Counted from the stretch's first letter, positions 15,877 through 25,325 are shown. The stretch is DNA of 64,000 bases from CP2-2F sp034436355 (GCA_034436355.1 DAOTVQ010000031.1:1-64000); one strand, 5' to 3'. Program-made: numbers and translations. The notes: generated by a model from the letters alone, not told the origin.

Positions 15877-17022
15877 TCAGCGTGCTGTGCAGCCGAGCAT
15901 CTGCACCGAAGCATCGGCGTAATGCGTTTGCACGTCGCTCAGGTTATTCGTTGCCGCACTCCGAAGCGCTGCACCATCCAACACATAGACACGCCCACCG
16001 CATACCTGCAAAGCGTTGATCTCTGCATCGGCAAACGTTGCGCCCAGCGCGCTGACCTGCCCTGTGATGGCGCTGACCACATAGAAATCAGGTGCAGCCA
16101 AGCGATCCGCGCCGTTGTAGTTGCCGCCCGTAAAGAGCAGCGTATTGCCATCCGGCAGCCACGATAAATGCTCCAAGCCTTGCCCTGCACCTGCCGCCGC
16201 CACACGCCGCGCTGTGCCTGTCCGTAAATCCAGCACGGCAACGGCATTCACGCTGAAGCCAGGCCCTTGTGCGATGTAATTCGCAGGTGGATTGGCTGGC
16301 TCATTATAAAGCATGGCGGCGTAGCGCCCGTTAGACGAGAAGATCGGCGCGTAGTATTCGCCCGCGCCGAGCAGACGCCGCACCTCTAGGATCGGGTAGC
16401 TGCCGGTGGCGGCAAAGGTGTAGGGTGTTAGGTCTAGGCTGAAAATGCCCGCGCTAAAACCATCCGAGAATGGCACGTATGCCTGCACAAAGAGCGTCTC
16501 GCCAAACAGGGCAATCGGGAAGGCTGCCAAGCCTTGCCCGAAAGGCGAACCTGCATTAAAAAGCCCATTCAGTTCACGGCGCACACCATCAGCAAGGCGG
16601 ATGATGCCTATTGTGAACCGACCGTCAGGCGTGGAAGTGCCGTACAGCAAATGGCGTGAGGCGTCGTCGAAGCTGAAGGGCAGCACGGCAGCCTCAGCCG
16701 CTAAGGGAATGGCAATTGGTGCGCCGTTGGCACGCCGATAGGCAAAGACGGCGCGCTGCGTGGCAGGGTCTATGCCATAGGCAGCCACCCAACCGAGATC
16801 AGGTGAGTAGCGCACATCCAAATAGCTCAGCGATTCAGGCAATTCGTAGAGGATTTGCGCGGGTGCGCCGCCTGTGATGGCTGTGATGCGCGTCACCTGA
16901 TTGGGTTCGCTGATGCGCGCCAACAAGGTGTTGCCGCTGGCGGCTGCTGCCGTCAGATTACTGCCAAAGGCAAGGCAGATCACGAGGGCAAAACTGGCAA
17001 GCATTCGCTTAAAAGAATTCAT
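15877..17022 (-). CDS. Secreted beta-propeller-like protein
   Basis: 381 residues from the ATG at 17022, chosen because TAGGAG precedes it and a signal peptide follows at once (MNSFKRMLASFALVICLAFG, Ala-rich cleavage region). The mature part shows propeller-like strands without clean PD40 motifs (LLARISEPNQVTRI, LLYGTSTPDGRFTIGI, HLSWLPDGNTLLFTGG). No catalytic motif was found. It is flanked by hairpins on both sides and is probably transcribed alone. Confidence 0.7.
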   Translation of the reverse strand: MNSFKRMLASFALVICLAFGSNLTAAAASGNTLLARISEPNQVTRITAITGGAPAQILYELPESLSYLDVRYSPDLGWVAAYGIDPATQRAVFAYRRANGAPIAIPLAAEAAVLPFSFDDASRHLLYGTSTPDGRFTIGIIRLADGVRRELNGLFNAGSPFGQGLAAFPIALFGETLFVQAYVPFSDGFSAGIFSLDLTPYTFAATGSYPILEVRRLLGAGEYYAPIFSSNGRYAAMLYNEPANPPANYIAQGPGFSVNAVAVLDLRTGTARRVAAAGAGQGLEHLSWLPDGNTLLFTGGNYNGADRLAAPDFYVVSAITGQVSALGATFADAEINALQVCGGRVYVLDGAALRSAATNNLSDVQTHYADASVQMLGCTAR

Positions 17023-17064
17023 GCAAAGACTCCTAAGTGTTGAGACAAGCCGCGCCCAAAACAA

Positions 17065-17091
17065 GCAGAGCGCGGTTGTGCTGCGCTCTGC
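17065..17091 (-). terminator. Terminator after the molybdopterin oxidoreductase gene
   Basis: A perfect 9 bp stem (GCAGAGCGC/GCGCTCTGC) with a 9 nt loop is followed on the minus strand by TTGTTTTGG. It separates the oxidoreductase gene from the downstream propeller gene. Confidence 0.7.
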
Positions 17092-17105
17092 CTAACTCTA
17101 CACGA

Positions 17106-17759
17106 TTACTTCAAGCCACGCCAATAGCGTTCTTCGCGCCAGACGTTGGCGGTATTGCTGTAGCCTGCTTGCTCCCAAAAGCCGGGGCGATCTTCGGCGG
17201 TGAATTCAATGCCACGCAGCCATTTGCCGCCCTTCCACAGGTAGCGGTCTGATTCTTGGCGTTCGCCGGGGATGGCGCCCATCACGCCGCGCAGCGGATA
17301 GCCATGTTCAGGCGTGAGTGGCTCGCCTTCGTAGTGCGTTGCCAGCAAAAAATTGCTGGCAAGGATCACGTCAATGGGCGTGTTGGTGGTGTAGCCAAAC
17401 TCGCAGAACTGCACGGCATAGCGTGCCTCTGGTCTGATCTTGAGCAAACCTGCATCAATCAGCGTTTGCAGGTGAACACCGCTCCAGCGCGTGTCAAACT
17501 TGCTCCAGCCCGTCACACAGTGCAGATCGTAAACAGCCTCAGTGCGCGGCAGTTCGTTAAAGGCTTGCCATGTCCAACTGCGCTCCACCTCCACCAAGCC
17601 GCGCAGCGTGAACGTCCAGGTGGCAAGGTCTTTATAGATTGGCACAGAGCCGTAGTGCAGCACAGGGAACTTTTGCGTCACCGATTGTCCCGGTGGCAGG
17701 CGCCCGCCCTCACGGACTTCTTCTTCCTTGCGGCGGCGGTTCAGAAAGCTATCGAACAT
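17106..17759 (-). CDS. Sulfite-oxidase-like molybdopterin-dependent oxidoreductase
   Basis: 217 residues, about the size of one molybdopterin-binding domain. TFTLRGLVE, the cofactor region YDLHCVTGWSKFDTRWSGV with the presumed Mo-ligating Cys81, LATHYEGEPLTPEHGYPLR and the Trp/Lys-rich end (KGGKWLRGIEF) match the sulfite oxidase/MsrP superfamily. No Tat signal is visible, so it may be cytoplasmic, unlike MsrP. No MsrQ-like membrane partner is nearby. The substrate is unknown. Confidence 0.85.
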   Translation of the reverse strand: MFDSFLNRRRKEEEVREGGRLPPGQSVTQKFPVLHYGSVPIYKDLATWTFTLRGLVEVERSWTWQAFNELPRTEAVYDLHCVTGWSKFDTRWSGVHLQTLIDAGLLKIRPEARYAVQFCEFGYTTNTPIDVILASNFLLATHYEGEPLTPEHGYPLRGVMGAIPGERQESDRYLWKGGKWLRGIEFTAEDRPGFWEQAGYSNTANVWREERYWRGLK

Positions 17760-17826
17760 AGACGGATAATCCTCTTGTTAGGCATCTTCTGCCAGATTAT
17801 AGCAATATGTGCGCCAAGTGACGCCT

Positions 17827-19002
17827 CTAAGAGCGCCTGAGGCGCAGCACATAGCCTTTGTAATCTATTAGATAGAGTTCGCCGCGCTGATCTTCCCCAA
17901 ACGAGCTAATTTGCCTGCCCGTATTCCTGAACAAGCGGTTTTCCCACACACCGTCACGTCCGCGTTCTGCCACCCAGACGTTGCCGTTGCAATAATCGCC
18001 ATAGAAATACAAGCCGCGCAATGCCTGCAACAACGCGCCGCGATAGACGTAACCGCCCGTCACCGAACAGCCTTGCGTGTGATCATAGGTGACGAAGGGC
18101 GGCACATAGTTCGCCTCATCCAACTGGCGATCACTAAGGCGGTTGTTGCCTTCAATGATGTTCCAACCGAAATTCATGCCGCCTTGACTACCGTTTGGCA
18201 CAAAGTTCACTTCTTCGGCGCCTGCCCAGCCCACATCAGCGATGTACAGATCGCCCGTCTCGCGGTCAAAGCTGATGCGCCATGGATTGCGGACGCCATA
18301 TGCCCATACTTCAGGCGCAGCCTCAGGCATGTTCACAAATGGATTGTCAGGCGGAATGGCATAGCGATCCGCGCTCAGATCGCTCACATCAAGGCGCAGA
18401 ATCTTGCCGAGCAGCACGCTCAGGTTTTGCGCGTTGCCCTCTGGATCGCCTTGTGTGCCGCCGCCATCGCCCACACTCAGATACAAATAGCCATCCGATC
18501 CGAATTGCAAGCCGCCGCCGTTATGATCGGTAAAAGGCTGCGCGATCCGCAGCAGGATCACGCCGCTGGTTGGATCGGCACGGTTCGGATCATCGCCGCT
18601 GACGCGATAACGGGCTAGGGCAGTGTGTCCGTCACGGTCAAAGTAGTAGACGAAAAATGCCCCATTCTCGGCATATTGTGGATGAAAGGCTAGGCTGAGC
18701 AAGCCGCGCTCGGTGTAGCCTGCCCGAAAGGTATCATCGGTCACTAGGGCATTGATGTCGAAAAAAGGCTGTTCAAGCGTCCTGCCGTCTTCATACATAA
18801 TCCAGACTTGCCCTGCTTGTTCCACCACAAAGAGCCGACCTGAATTATCGTTGGCGTGCGTTAGGTAGAGCGGATTATCAAACTTGCCACCGATCTGCTC
18901 AAAGCGGAAGGCGAAGGGATCGCGTGGGTCTTGAGCGGATGCCACAGTCAGCCCTGTCAGGCAGAGCAAACATCCCAAAAGGGAAAGGCTGAGTTTTCGC
19001 AT
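17827..19002 (-). CDS. PQQ-dependent glucose/sorbosone dehydrogenase family protein
   Basis: 391 residues from the ATG at 19002; a GTG six codons upstream is possible, and neither has a clear Shine-Dalgarno. A signal peptide precedes ASAQ. Family motifs are DNPLYLTHAND-like LYLTHANDNSGRLFVVEQ, GLLSLAFHPQY, DHNGGGLQFGSDGYLYLSVGDGG, YGVRNPWRISFDRETGDLYIADVG and GGYVYRG. These make a six-bladed propeller that oxidises aldose sugars with PQQ in characterised members. Many relatives (also in Chloroflexota) lack biochemical proof, so the sugar is not assigned. Confidence 0.88.
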   Translation of the reverse strand: MRKLSLSLLGCLLCLTGLTVASAQDPRDPFAFRFEQIGGKFDNPLYLTHANDNSGRLFVVEQAGQVWIMYEDGRTLEQPFFDINALVTDDTFRAGYTERGLLSLAFHPQYAENGAFFVYYFDRDGHTALARYRVSGDDPNRADPTSGVILLRIAQPFTDHNGGGLQFGSDGYLYLSVGDGGGTQGDPEGNAQNLSVLLGKILRLDVSDLSADRYAIPPDNPFVNMPEAAPEVWAYGVRNPWRISFDRETGDLYIADVGWAGAEEVNFVPNGSQGGMNFGWNIIEGNNRLSDRQLDEANYVPPFVTYDHTQGCSVTGGYVYRGALLQALRGLYFYGDYCNGNVWVAERGRDGVWENRLFRNTGRQISSFGEDQRGELYLIDYKGYVLRLRRS

Positions 19003-19097
19003 TGGTTCTATCACAATCACACAATGTGCCGCACAGACTATGCGGTGCGGTCACAAGCGAGCGTTTGAAGTTAACTATACCGCAAAGTGTGGCAGTT

Positions 19098-19991
19098 TTA
19101 GCGCTTCCGCAGGCGCGGATCAAGCACGTCGCGCAGTCCGTCGCCCAGCAGGTTAAAGCCTAACACACCCAGCACGATCACGGCACCGGGATAAATCATC
19201 AGCCACGGCGCACGCTCGGCGATGCTGGTGCTTTCCGCCAACATCACGCCCCAAGAGGCATCCGGCGGCTGTGTGCCAAGCCCCAGAAAGCTCAGGCTTG
19301 CCTCAGTCAGCAGCGCCCACGAAAGCGCAAGGCTGAACTGCACAATCAGCGGCGCCAGCATGTTGGGCAGAATATGCCGCGCCAAGATGATAGGTTCGCG
19401 TGTGCCGATGCAGCGCGCCGCCGTCACATAGTCCATCGCCTTCAGCGAGAGGACGGGCCCGCGTGCCACCCGCGCAAAAATCGGCGTGTAGACAACGGCA
19501 ATCGCAAGAATGGCGCTGTTCAAGCCGCGCCCAAGCACCGCAATGATCAGCAGCGCCAGCAGCAAGGCGGGAAAGGCGAAGAAGACATCCATCACACGCA
19601 TGAACAACGTATCCAGGTTGCCACCGATGAAGCCCGCCGTCACACCGATCAGCGTGCCGAGCGTGCCGGCAATTGCCACCGCCAGAGCAGCCACACGCAG
19701 TGAGTTCCAAGCGCCTTGCATCAGGCGGCTTGCCACATCGCGCCCGAATAAATCCGTGCCGAGCAGGTAGCGTTCGTTCGGCGCGGTCAGCCTATCCCGC
19801 CCAAACTGCTGCGCGGGCGGAAAAGGCGTTGCACCTGCACCGCCGAGAACTGCCGTCACCACGAAAAGCGTTACGACGGTTGCGCCCAACCCGCCGCTGA
19901 GGTTCGTCAGCAGGCGCACGAGGAACGGCTTGGTGCGGCGTCCGCTTGGCTCAGCGCTTGCCGTAGCTGATGCGAGGGTCAATGCTGGCAT
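19098..19991 (-). CDS. Peptide/nickel-type ABC permease (DppC/OppC family)
   Basis: 297 residues with five or six membrane helices. N-terminal features GTDLFGRDVASRLMQGAW and the EAA loop (EASLSFLGLGTQPPDASWG) are typical of DppC. It forms the import channel with the OppB-like partner, whose 3' end overlaps this gene by 41 bp. It is the last gene of the transporter operon here; no DppD/DppF ATPase follows, so the ATPase must be supplied from elsewhere. Confidence 0.93.
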   Translation of the reverse strand: MPALTLASATASAEPSGRRTKPFLVRLLTNLSGGLGATVVTLFVVTAVLGGAGATPFPPAQQFGRDRLTAPNERYLLGTDLFGRDVASRLMQGAWNSLRVAALAVAIAGTLGTLIGVTAGFIGGNLDTLFMRVMDVFFAFPALLLALLIIAVLGRGLNSAILAIAVVYTPIFARVARGPVLSLKAMDYVTAARCIGTREPIILARHILPNMLAPLIVQFSLALSWALLTEASLSFLGLGTQPPDASWGVMLAESTSIAERAPWLMIYPGAVIVLGVLGFNLLGDGLRDVLDPRLRKR

Positions 19992-20913
19992 AAATCACAT
20001 CCACCGCAAGGTTAATGATCACAAAATTAAAGGCGATGAAGAGCGTCACGCCTTGCACAAGCGCATATTCACGCTGCGAAATGGCGTTCACCGCCAAGCG
20101 CCCTAAGCCGGGCAGGGCAAAAATCTGCTCCACAATGACTGCACCGCCTAGCAGATAGCCGGCTTGCACACCGAGCAGCGTCACCACAGGGATCAGCGCA
20201 TTTCGCAAAGCGTGTGTATAGGTCACACGGCGCTCACGCAAGCCTTTGCTGCGCGCCGTGCGGATGTAGTCTTCCCGCAGCACCTCCAGCATGGCAGAGC
20301 GCGTCATCCGCATGAGTGAGGCAGCCAGCGCAAAGCCAAGCGTGAAGGCGGGAAAGATCATTTGCTCTAGGTTGCGGCGCGGATCAACATTAAAGCTAAC
20401 GTAGTTGCCGCTGTTGGGCAGAATCTTGAAATAAACCGACAAAATGTAGATGACGAGCGTGCCAACCAAGAAGTTGGGCAGTGCTAAGCCGATCAGGGCG
20501 AAAAGCCTGCCGATCAAGTCAATCAGCGTGTTGTGGTAGACCGCGCTCAGCACGCCGATGGGAATGCCGATTAAGAGCGCGATGATCACGGACATCAGGG
20601 CAAGTTGGAGCGTCAGTGGAAAGCGATCAAGGATGACTTCCAGCACAGGCTTGCCGTGCCGTATCGAAAAGCCAAGATTGCCCTGCGCCACTTCGCCAAG
20701 CCAGATGAAGTATTGCTCGACGGCGGGCTTATCCAAGCCGTAATAACGTTCAAGGGCGGCACGTTGGGTCGGCGTCAGCATCCCTGCCTCTGTGCCAAGC
20801 TGCGCCGTGATGGCATCACCGGGAATTAGGCGCATGGCGAAGAAAACAAGCACCGAGACGCCAAGCAGGGTCGGCAAAAAGGCGATCAGGCGTTGCGCGA
20901 TGTAACGGAGCAT
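19951..20913 (-). CDS. Peptide/nickel-type ABC permease (DppB/OppB family)
   Basis: 320 residues. It begins with MLRYIAQRLIAFLPTLLGVSVLVF and carries the family signatures PGDAITAQLG, YGLDKPAVEQYFIWL, GNLGFSIRHGKPV and the EAA-like EQIFALPGLGRLAVNAI. A GAAAGG Shine-Dalgarno lies 8 bp upstream of the ATG. It is separated from the upstream binding-protein gene by a terminator-like hairpin, which probably lowers permease expression relative to the binding protein. Confidence 0.94.
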   Translation of the reverse strand: MLRYIAQRLIAFLPTLLGVSVLVFFAMRLIPGDAITAQLGTEAGMLTPTQRAALERYYGLDKPAVEQYFIWLGEVAQGNLGFSIRHGKPVLEVILDRFPLTLQLALMSVIIALLIGIPIGVLSAVYHNTLIDLIGRLFALIGLALPNFLVGTLVIYILSVYFKILPNSGNYVSFNVDPRRNLEQMIFPAFTLGFALAASLMRMTRSAMLEVLREDYIRTARSKGLRERRVTYTHALRNALIPVVTLLGVQAGYLLGGAVIVEQIFALPGLGRLAVNAISQREYALVQGVTLFIAFNFVIINLAVDVIYASIDPRISYGKR

Positions 20914-20927
20914 GGTGCGCGCCTTTC

Positions 20928-20964
20928 AAAAAAAGTGCCGCCGATCTGGCACAGATCAGCGGCA
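20928..20964 (-). terminator. Internal terminator/attenuator between binding protein and permease genes
   Basis: On the minus strand a 12 bp stem (TGCCGCTGATCT with AGATCGGCGGCA, one wobble) and a GTGCC loop are followed by C and seven T. It starts 7 bp after the binding-protein stop and lies upstream of the OppB Shine-Dalgarno. Partial read-through is inferred, because the permease genes have no other visible promoter. Confidence 0.75.
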
Positions 20965-20971
20965 GCACAGC

Positions 20972-22495
20972 TTAGCGGTTCAGCCGAACGCCCGCAAAGG
21001 ACATCAGCGAATCGGTTGGGTTCGGGATGAAGCCTTCCACATAAGGCTGATGGGCAGTGTACTCGTAGCCGTTGTAGAGCCAAATCCAAGGCGCTTGCTC
21101 CACGATGTGCTTCTGGAATTGGGTGAAAATCGCCCGCCGCTTGGCAGGGTCGCTCTCGGCGCGCCCTTGTGCCATCAGGCTATCGGTCAGATCGTCAATC
21201 CAGTTGGCAACGCCTTGCAGGTTGCCTGCCTTCGTCCAGTAGCGCGCATACATGGTGTAGGGATCAGGGCGTCCGCCGTTGAGCGCGACAGCCGTATCAA
21301 AGTCGCCCTTCAGCCAGCGGTCAACATAGACGCTCAGTTCCAGCGACTCAATCTCCAGTGTGATGCCGATCTCTGCCAACTGCGCCTGAATGACCTGCGC
21401 TTCGGCAAGGGCGGTCGGCGGCTCGGCATTGGCAACAATGGCTTTGAAGGTGAAGCCCTCTGCCATGCCAGCGGCTGCCAGCAGTTCGCGTGCTTTTGCC
21501 ACATCGCGGGTGTAGCAGAAAAATTCGCTGGTTGGCACCTGATAAGCGGGAATGGTCAGCGGTCCGGTGACAGTCCCTTCGCTGAGCGAGGCTGTTTCCA
21601 GCACTTCTTGGCGGTCAATGGCGCACGAGATCGCTTGACGGACTTCGAGTTTATCCATGGGTGCGCGAGCGGCGTTCAACTGAAAGACGTGATAGGCAAG
21701 GGCTGGCACGCGGTTCAGCACAATGTTCGGATCGCCCTCAAGCAGCACGGCTGCCAGCGGATCGTTGAGCAGGGCGAAGTCAATTTCGCCGGCGCGCAGG
21801 GCGGCAACGATGGTTGCCTCATTGGGGATCACACGCATTTCAACACCATCGGGATAGGGTCCTTCGATCCACCAGTTGTCGTTGCGCTTGAGGATGGTCT
21901 TTTCCTCTGGGATCCACTGATCCAGCACGAACGGACCTGTGCCAATTGCCTTTTGCTCAAATTCGTTGGCGGCAACGGCTTCCTCAGAGACAATCGAGGC
22001 GTTCACGCTCGCCATCGCCGCCAAAATCGGCACGTCGGGCGTGTTGAGGTTAAAGACGACGGTGTAGGCGTCGGGCGTCTCGATGCTGGCGATGCTGGTG
22101 TAGTTGCTGCGCGCCGCAGAGCCAGTTGCTTCATCCAGCAGACGCATGAAGGTTGCCTTCACATCCGCCGAATCGAACGTGCTACCATCATGGAAGGTGA
22201 CGCCTTCGCGCAGCTTCATGGTAAGCTGCGTCGAGTCGGCGTTGAATTCCCACGACTCTGCCAACATTGGCACGATGTTCAGGTCTTGATCGAGCGTCAC
22301 CAACGGCTCGTAGATCAGCTCGAGCAGGCGCAGCGAGGCAAAGGCAGTCTGCTTGTGCGGATCAAGCCCGGTGGTATCTGCCGCACGTGCCATAATTAAT
22401 ACGTTTCCGCCAGATTGCGCCTGCGTCAGGGCGGGCAGGCTTGCCAACGCCACCATTAGCAGGCTGAGCATGAAAAACTTCGCTATTTTTTGCAT
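20972..22495 (-). CDS. Extracellular solute-binding protein family 5 (peptide/nickel ABC)
   Basis: About 507 residues from the ATG at 22495, preferred because GAGG lies 9 bp upstream and a signal peptide follows at once (MQKIAKFFMLSLLMVALA, then ALTQAQ). An ATG at 22510 overlaps the upstream stop as ATGA but lacks a Shine-Dalgarno. Family 5 features are DTTGLDPHKQT, LIYEPLVTLDQDLNIVPMLAESW, LREGVTFHDGSTFDSADV and VRQAISCAIDRQEV. It has no lipobox Cys, so it may be anchored by an uncleaved signal. It should deliver a peptide-like ligand to the two permeases downstream. Confidence 0.93.
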   Translation of the reverse strand: MQKIAKFFMLSLLMVALASLPALTQAQSGGNVLIMARAADTTGLDPHKQTAFASLRLLELIYEPLVTLDQDLNIVPMLAESWEFNADSTQLTMKLREGVTFHDGSTFDSADVKATFMRLLDEATGSAARSNYTSIASIETPDAYTVVFNLNTPDVPILAAMASVNASIVSEEAVAANEFEQKAIGTGPFVLDQWIPEEKTILKRNDNWWIEGPYPDGVEMRVIPNEATIVAALRAGEIDFALLNDPLAAVLLEGDPNIVLNRVPALAYHVFQLNAARAPMDKLEVRQAISCAIDRQEVLETASLSEGTVTGPLTIPAYQVPTSEFFCYTRDVAKARELLAAAGMAEGFTFKAIVANAEPPTALAEAQVIQAQLAEIGITLEIESLELSVYVDRWLKGDFDTAVALNGGRPDPYTMYARYWTKAGNLQGVANWIDDLTDSLMAQGRAESDPAKRRAIFTQFQKHIVEQAPWIWLYNGYEYTAHQPYVEGFIPNPTDSLMSFAGVRLNR

Positions 22496-22506
22496 CACGT
22501 AAAACC

Positions 22507-22974
22507 TCATTGAGAAAGCTGTTTAGCAAACAAGTATTCTACCACCTCTGGCAACACATAACCACCAACTGCCCCAACCTGTTGGTAGCCGTGCCGCGCA
22601 TAGAAGCGCTGTGCCGCCGTGTTGGAGTCGGTGACGAGCAAAAACAGCCAATCATGCTGTGTGGCAAGCCGATCCTCTAGCGCACTAAGCAACGCCGCAC
22701 CTACACCGCTGCCTGTCACGCCATTCTTGACCGCCAACAAGCGCAAGTAAGGACTTCTGCCAAACATGCCGTGCGGCAAGCACCATGCCAAACCGCAGGC
22801 AGGTTCGTTGGGCAGATCGGCGGTTAAGAGCAGGTCATCTGCGGCATGTGCCGCTGAGAGATTGGCAAGGGTGCGTTCAAGCGTCATGCCATAGCGCTGC
22901 ATCAGCGGCACTTCTGGCAGCCACGCCGCAATGATCGGAATATCTTCAAGCGTGAGCAGACGTATTGCAGCCAT
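22507..22974 (-). CDS. GNAT family N-acetyltransferase
   Basis: 155 residues from the ATG at 22974, which has a GGAG Shine-Dalgarno and follows the upstream stop by 5 bp; a longer start at 23034 would run back into the upstream gene. The acetyl-CoA binding region is VKNGVTGSGVGAALLSALE, and the C-terminal strand and helix (LVTDSNTAAQRFYARHGYQQVG) are typical GNAT. The substrate is unknown. It sits between the membrane protein and the transporter operon and may be co-transcribed with both. Confidence 0.85.
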   Translation of the reverse strand: MAAIRLLTLEDIPIIAAWLPEVPLMQRYGMTLERTLANLSAAHAADDLLLTADLPNEPACGLAWCLPHGMFGRSPYLRLLAVKNGVTGSGVGAALLSALEDRLATQHDWLFLLVTDSNTAAQRFYARHGYQQVGAVGGYVLPEVVEYLFAKQLSQ

Positions 22975-22979
22975 AGCGG

Positions 22980-24968
22980 TTACTCCAAGCCTGTTAACGG
23001 CAGCTTCAGGAATGGCGACTCGGACGCTTGCCACAGCACGTTAAAGAACTGAAAGCCTTCCGCGCCTTGTTGGTAGGTGTATAAGCCGATTTGGGCGTGG
23101 TCGGGCTGTGCGGGCAGTTCAGGTAGGCAGTGGCGGCTCACAGCGCGATCATTAGCACGCCAAAAGCGCCCTAACCAAAACTGCCCATCTGCCTGTATAA
23201 TGCGGCTGCCATCCGCCGCATAAAGCGAGAGCGCCACATGAAATTGATCCCCAAACGGCGTTGTGGCAGGCTCAGGTAAGCGCCACACCAAATGCAGGCA
23301 GCCTGCTGTTTCATCCCAGTCAAACGCCTCTAAGCCACCGCCAATGTCCAGAGTCGGGCTTGCGGTCACTGTCTGATAGCGGCGGGCGTCAAAATCAGTG
23401 GGTGTGCGGGTGCTGAGCTGCACACAGCGCTCAGGTGTGCCATCTGTCAACGGGCGCATGGTGTAGAGAGTCCCACGCACTGCCGCATCGCTTTGTGGGC
23501 AGCCTAAGACCAATAGGGCGGCATCCTGTGCAGGGTAGACTTCTAGATCAGGCGGCAGAAAACGGCGGTTGGGCAGATCGTAGAGCAGGGTATCCCAAAC
23601 GGTTGCCTCATCATCAATGCCAACAAACTGCCCGTCAGCGCGGATCAGCACATCGGCAGGCTGTTGTGCCAGCAATTCAGCCCGAATGGGTGCATACATG
23701 CCGAGTGGCGTCCCAAAACCGCCGGGCGTCGCCACTTGCCCAAGAAAGCTCAGCAAATGTATCACCAGTGCCGCTTGCAGCGCGATCAGGAAAAGCCCTA
23801 CACCTATGAAAAACAAGACAAGCCGCCGTGGATAAAGAGCATTCTCAAGCACGTCACGCAGCGCAGCGCCTAGTGCCAGAAAAGCAGCGGGCAGAATTGG
23901 GATAAGGTAGTGAAGCTGCGGCGTAACCCACCGCACCGAAAAAATTGCCAGCGGCAGCAGCAGCCACAGCCCAACCACAATATCTAGTGGTTGCTTACCA
24001 CGCAACCCAACCACCAAACGCCAAACGGTAAGGATGAGCAGCGGAATGCCCAGAAAAGCAGTCAGTGCGCTGTATGTCCCTACGGGTAAGGTGTCTAGCC
24101 AACGCTCAAAAGTCTCGGCGCCTGCAAAAGCGTGCAGATCGGTGCCGCTCAACATAAGCACGGCATAGCTAAGTGTCTGCGTGCTGAGCAGCCCACCTTC
24201 CGCCGCGCTCGATTCACCGCCAAGCTGCGCGCTTGCCCATGCGCCGCGTTGCAGTGAGTCGAGTGTGCCGATGGCATACGGAATCACGGTGAGCGCTGCT
24301 AACAGCAGGCTGCCGATGAAATAGCGCGTGAGGCGCTGCCGCCCTTGCCAAATCAGGTAGAGCGAGAGTGGCACAAGCGCGAGCGCCGCAAAGTGTATCT
24401 GCACTGTGAGGCTGAGCAGCGGCAAGTGCAACAGTTGGGCAAGGCGCGCACGGCGTTGATCAGGCAGAAAAGCCGCCAAGCCACTGCCCACCGTCAGGAT
24501 GATGAACGGCATCAGTGCGTTTTGCGCCCACAGCTTGCGCGAAAACATGACCGCCCACGGATTGGCAGCTAGGCAAAGTGCCGCAGTCAAGGCTGCCAGC
24601 ACACCATAGTGCCGCCGCGCCAAACCGTAGAGCAGTGCAACTGCCAGCACATTCAGCGCACCAATGTAGTAGGTGGCAAGGGCAGGATCGCTGCTGAGCA
24701 AGAAGGGCGGAGTCACCACATAAACGCTGAAGGGTGCGTTTCGCAGCCCAACCGATGAGCCAATCCCAAGCAGCGGAAAGGCACGCCCCTGTACAAAGTC
24801 GAGGGCGAGGCGTGCTAGGTTAGCCTCATCGCGCTTGAACTCAATCACTTCGGGCAAGCCAAAGCGCAGCCCTGCCGCCACGCTCAAAATAACGAGGAAT
24901 GCTGCAATTTCGGCAAAGCGCCACCAGCGTGTTTGCAGCGTAGTAACGTTTGGGAGAGCCTCAGCCAT
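22980..24968 (-). CDS. GT39/ArnT-like membrane glycosyltransferase
   Basis: 662 residues, with about 10-12 hydrophobic helices from residue 18 to about 410 and a soluble C-terminal domain. Early motifs LRFGLPEVIEFKRDEANLARLALDF fit the GT-C fold, where an acidic pair in the first extracellular loop is catalytic (here near E43/D47). The ANPWAVMFSRKLWAQNALMP region resembles PMT_2-type proteins. Family members transfer sugars from polyprenyl-phosphate donors to lipids or proteins. Donor and acceptor are unknown. Confidence 0.7.
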   Translation of the reverse strand: MAEALPNVTTLQTRWWRFAEIAAFLVILSVAAGLRFGLPEVIEFKRDEANLARLALDFVQGRAFPLLGIGSSVGLRNAPFSVYVVTPPFLLSSDPALATYYIGALNVLAVALLYGLARRHYGVLAALTAALCLAANPWAVMFSRKLWAQNALMPFIILTVGSGLAAFLPDQRRARLAQLLHLPLLSLTVQIHFAALALVPLSLYLIWQGRQRLTRYFIGSLLLAALTVIPYAIGTLDSLQRGAWASAQLGGESSAAEGGLLSTQTLSYAVLMLSGTDLHAFAGAETFERWLDTLPVGTYSALTAFLGIPLLILTVWRLVVGLRGKQPLDIVVGLWLLLPLAIFSVRWVTPQLHYLIPILPAAFLALGAALRDVLENALYPRRLVLFFIGVGLFLIALQAALVIHLLSFLGQVATPGGFGTPLGMYAPIRAELLAQQPADVLIRADGQFVGIDDEATVWDTLLYDLPNRRFLPPDLEVYPAQDAALLVLGCPQSDAAVRGTLYTMRPLTDGTPERCVQLSTRTPTDFDARRYQTVTASPTLDIGGGLEAFDWDETAGCLHLVWRLPEPATTPFGDQFHVALSLYAADGSRIIQADGQFWLGRFWRANDRAVSRHCLPELPAQPDHAQIGLYTYQQGAEGFQFFNVLWQASESPFLKLPLTGLE

Positions 24969-25007
24969 GTGTCATTTCTCGATTCCCATATAGCGTTAAA
25001 TCGAAAG

Positions 25008-25036
25008 TTGCCGTATGATAGAGTCGGTAGCATAAT
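25008..25036 (+). promoter_or_regulatory. Candidate distal promoter upstream of RNase Y
   Basis: TTGCCG (25008-25013) and CATAAT (25031-25036) are separated by 17 bp. It lies about 465 bp before the start codon, so a transcript would have a very long leader or be a separate small RNA. Confidence 0.35.
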
Positions 25037-25316
25037 ACAGGTTTACGCCTCTTGTCTAGGCGGATATACCTGATTGACGGTGGAATGGCAGCTTTTGAAT
25101 ACAGTTTACCGCGCTCGCACGAGTCCCGATCAAAGGGATGGGCGCGGACGGGATGGAAGCGCACCGCAGCGGAATATTCTACGCGGTCTTGGTTGTGTTG
25201 TAAGGTGTGGTGGTCGTGAACGACGTTCGGTATATCAAAGCAACGCATCGGCAGTGCGGCGGCAGGCTTGATTCATCCTGAGACCTTGCCGTCTCGCTTT
25301 TTCGTAGTTCGGTCAA

Positions 25317-25325
25317 TGATATACT
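25317..25325 (+). promoter_or_regulatory. Candidate extended -10 promoter of RNase Y
   Basis: TGATATACT fits the extended -10 form TGnTATAAT. No good -35 is visible, which this promoter class tolerates. Predicted leader is about 170 nt. Confidence 0.35.

Noticed and set aside
20912..22399. A 495-codon plus-strand open frame opposite the solute-binding protein gene
   Set aside because: It is the antisense of a well-supported family 5 binding protein; codon bias keeps the opposite strand open, and its sequence shows no domain or signal.
24961..25271. Short frames on both strands in the gap before rny
   Set aside because: No ribosome binding site, no family resemblance, and composition unlike neighbouring proteins.
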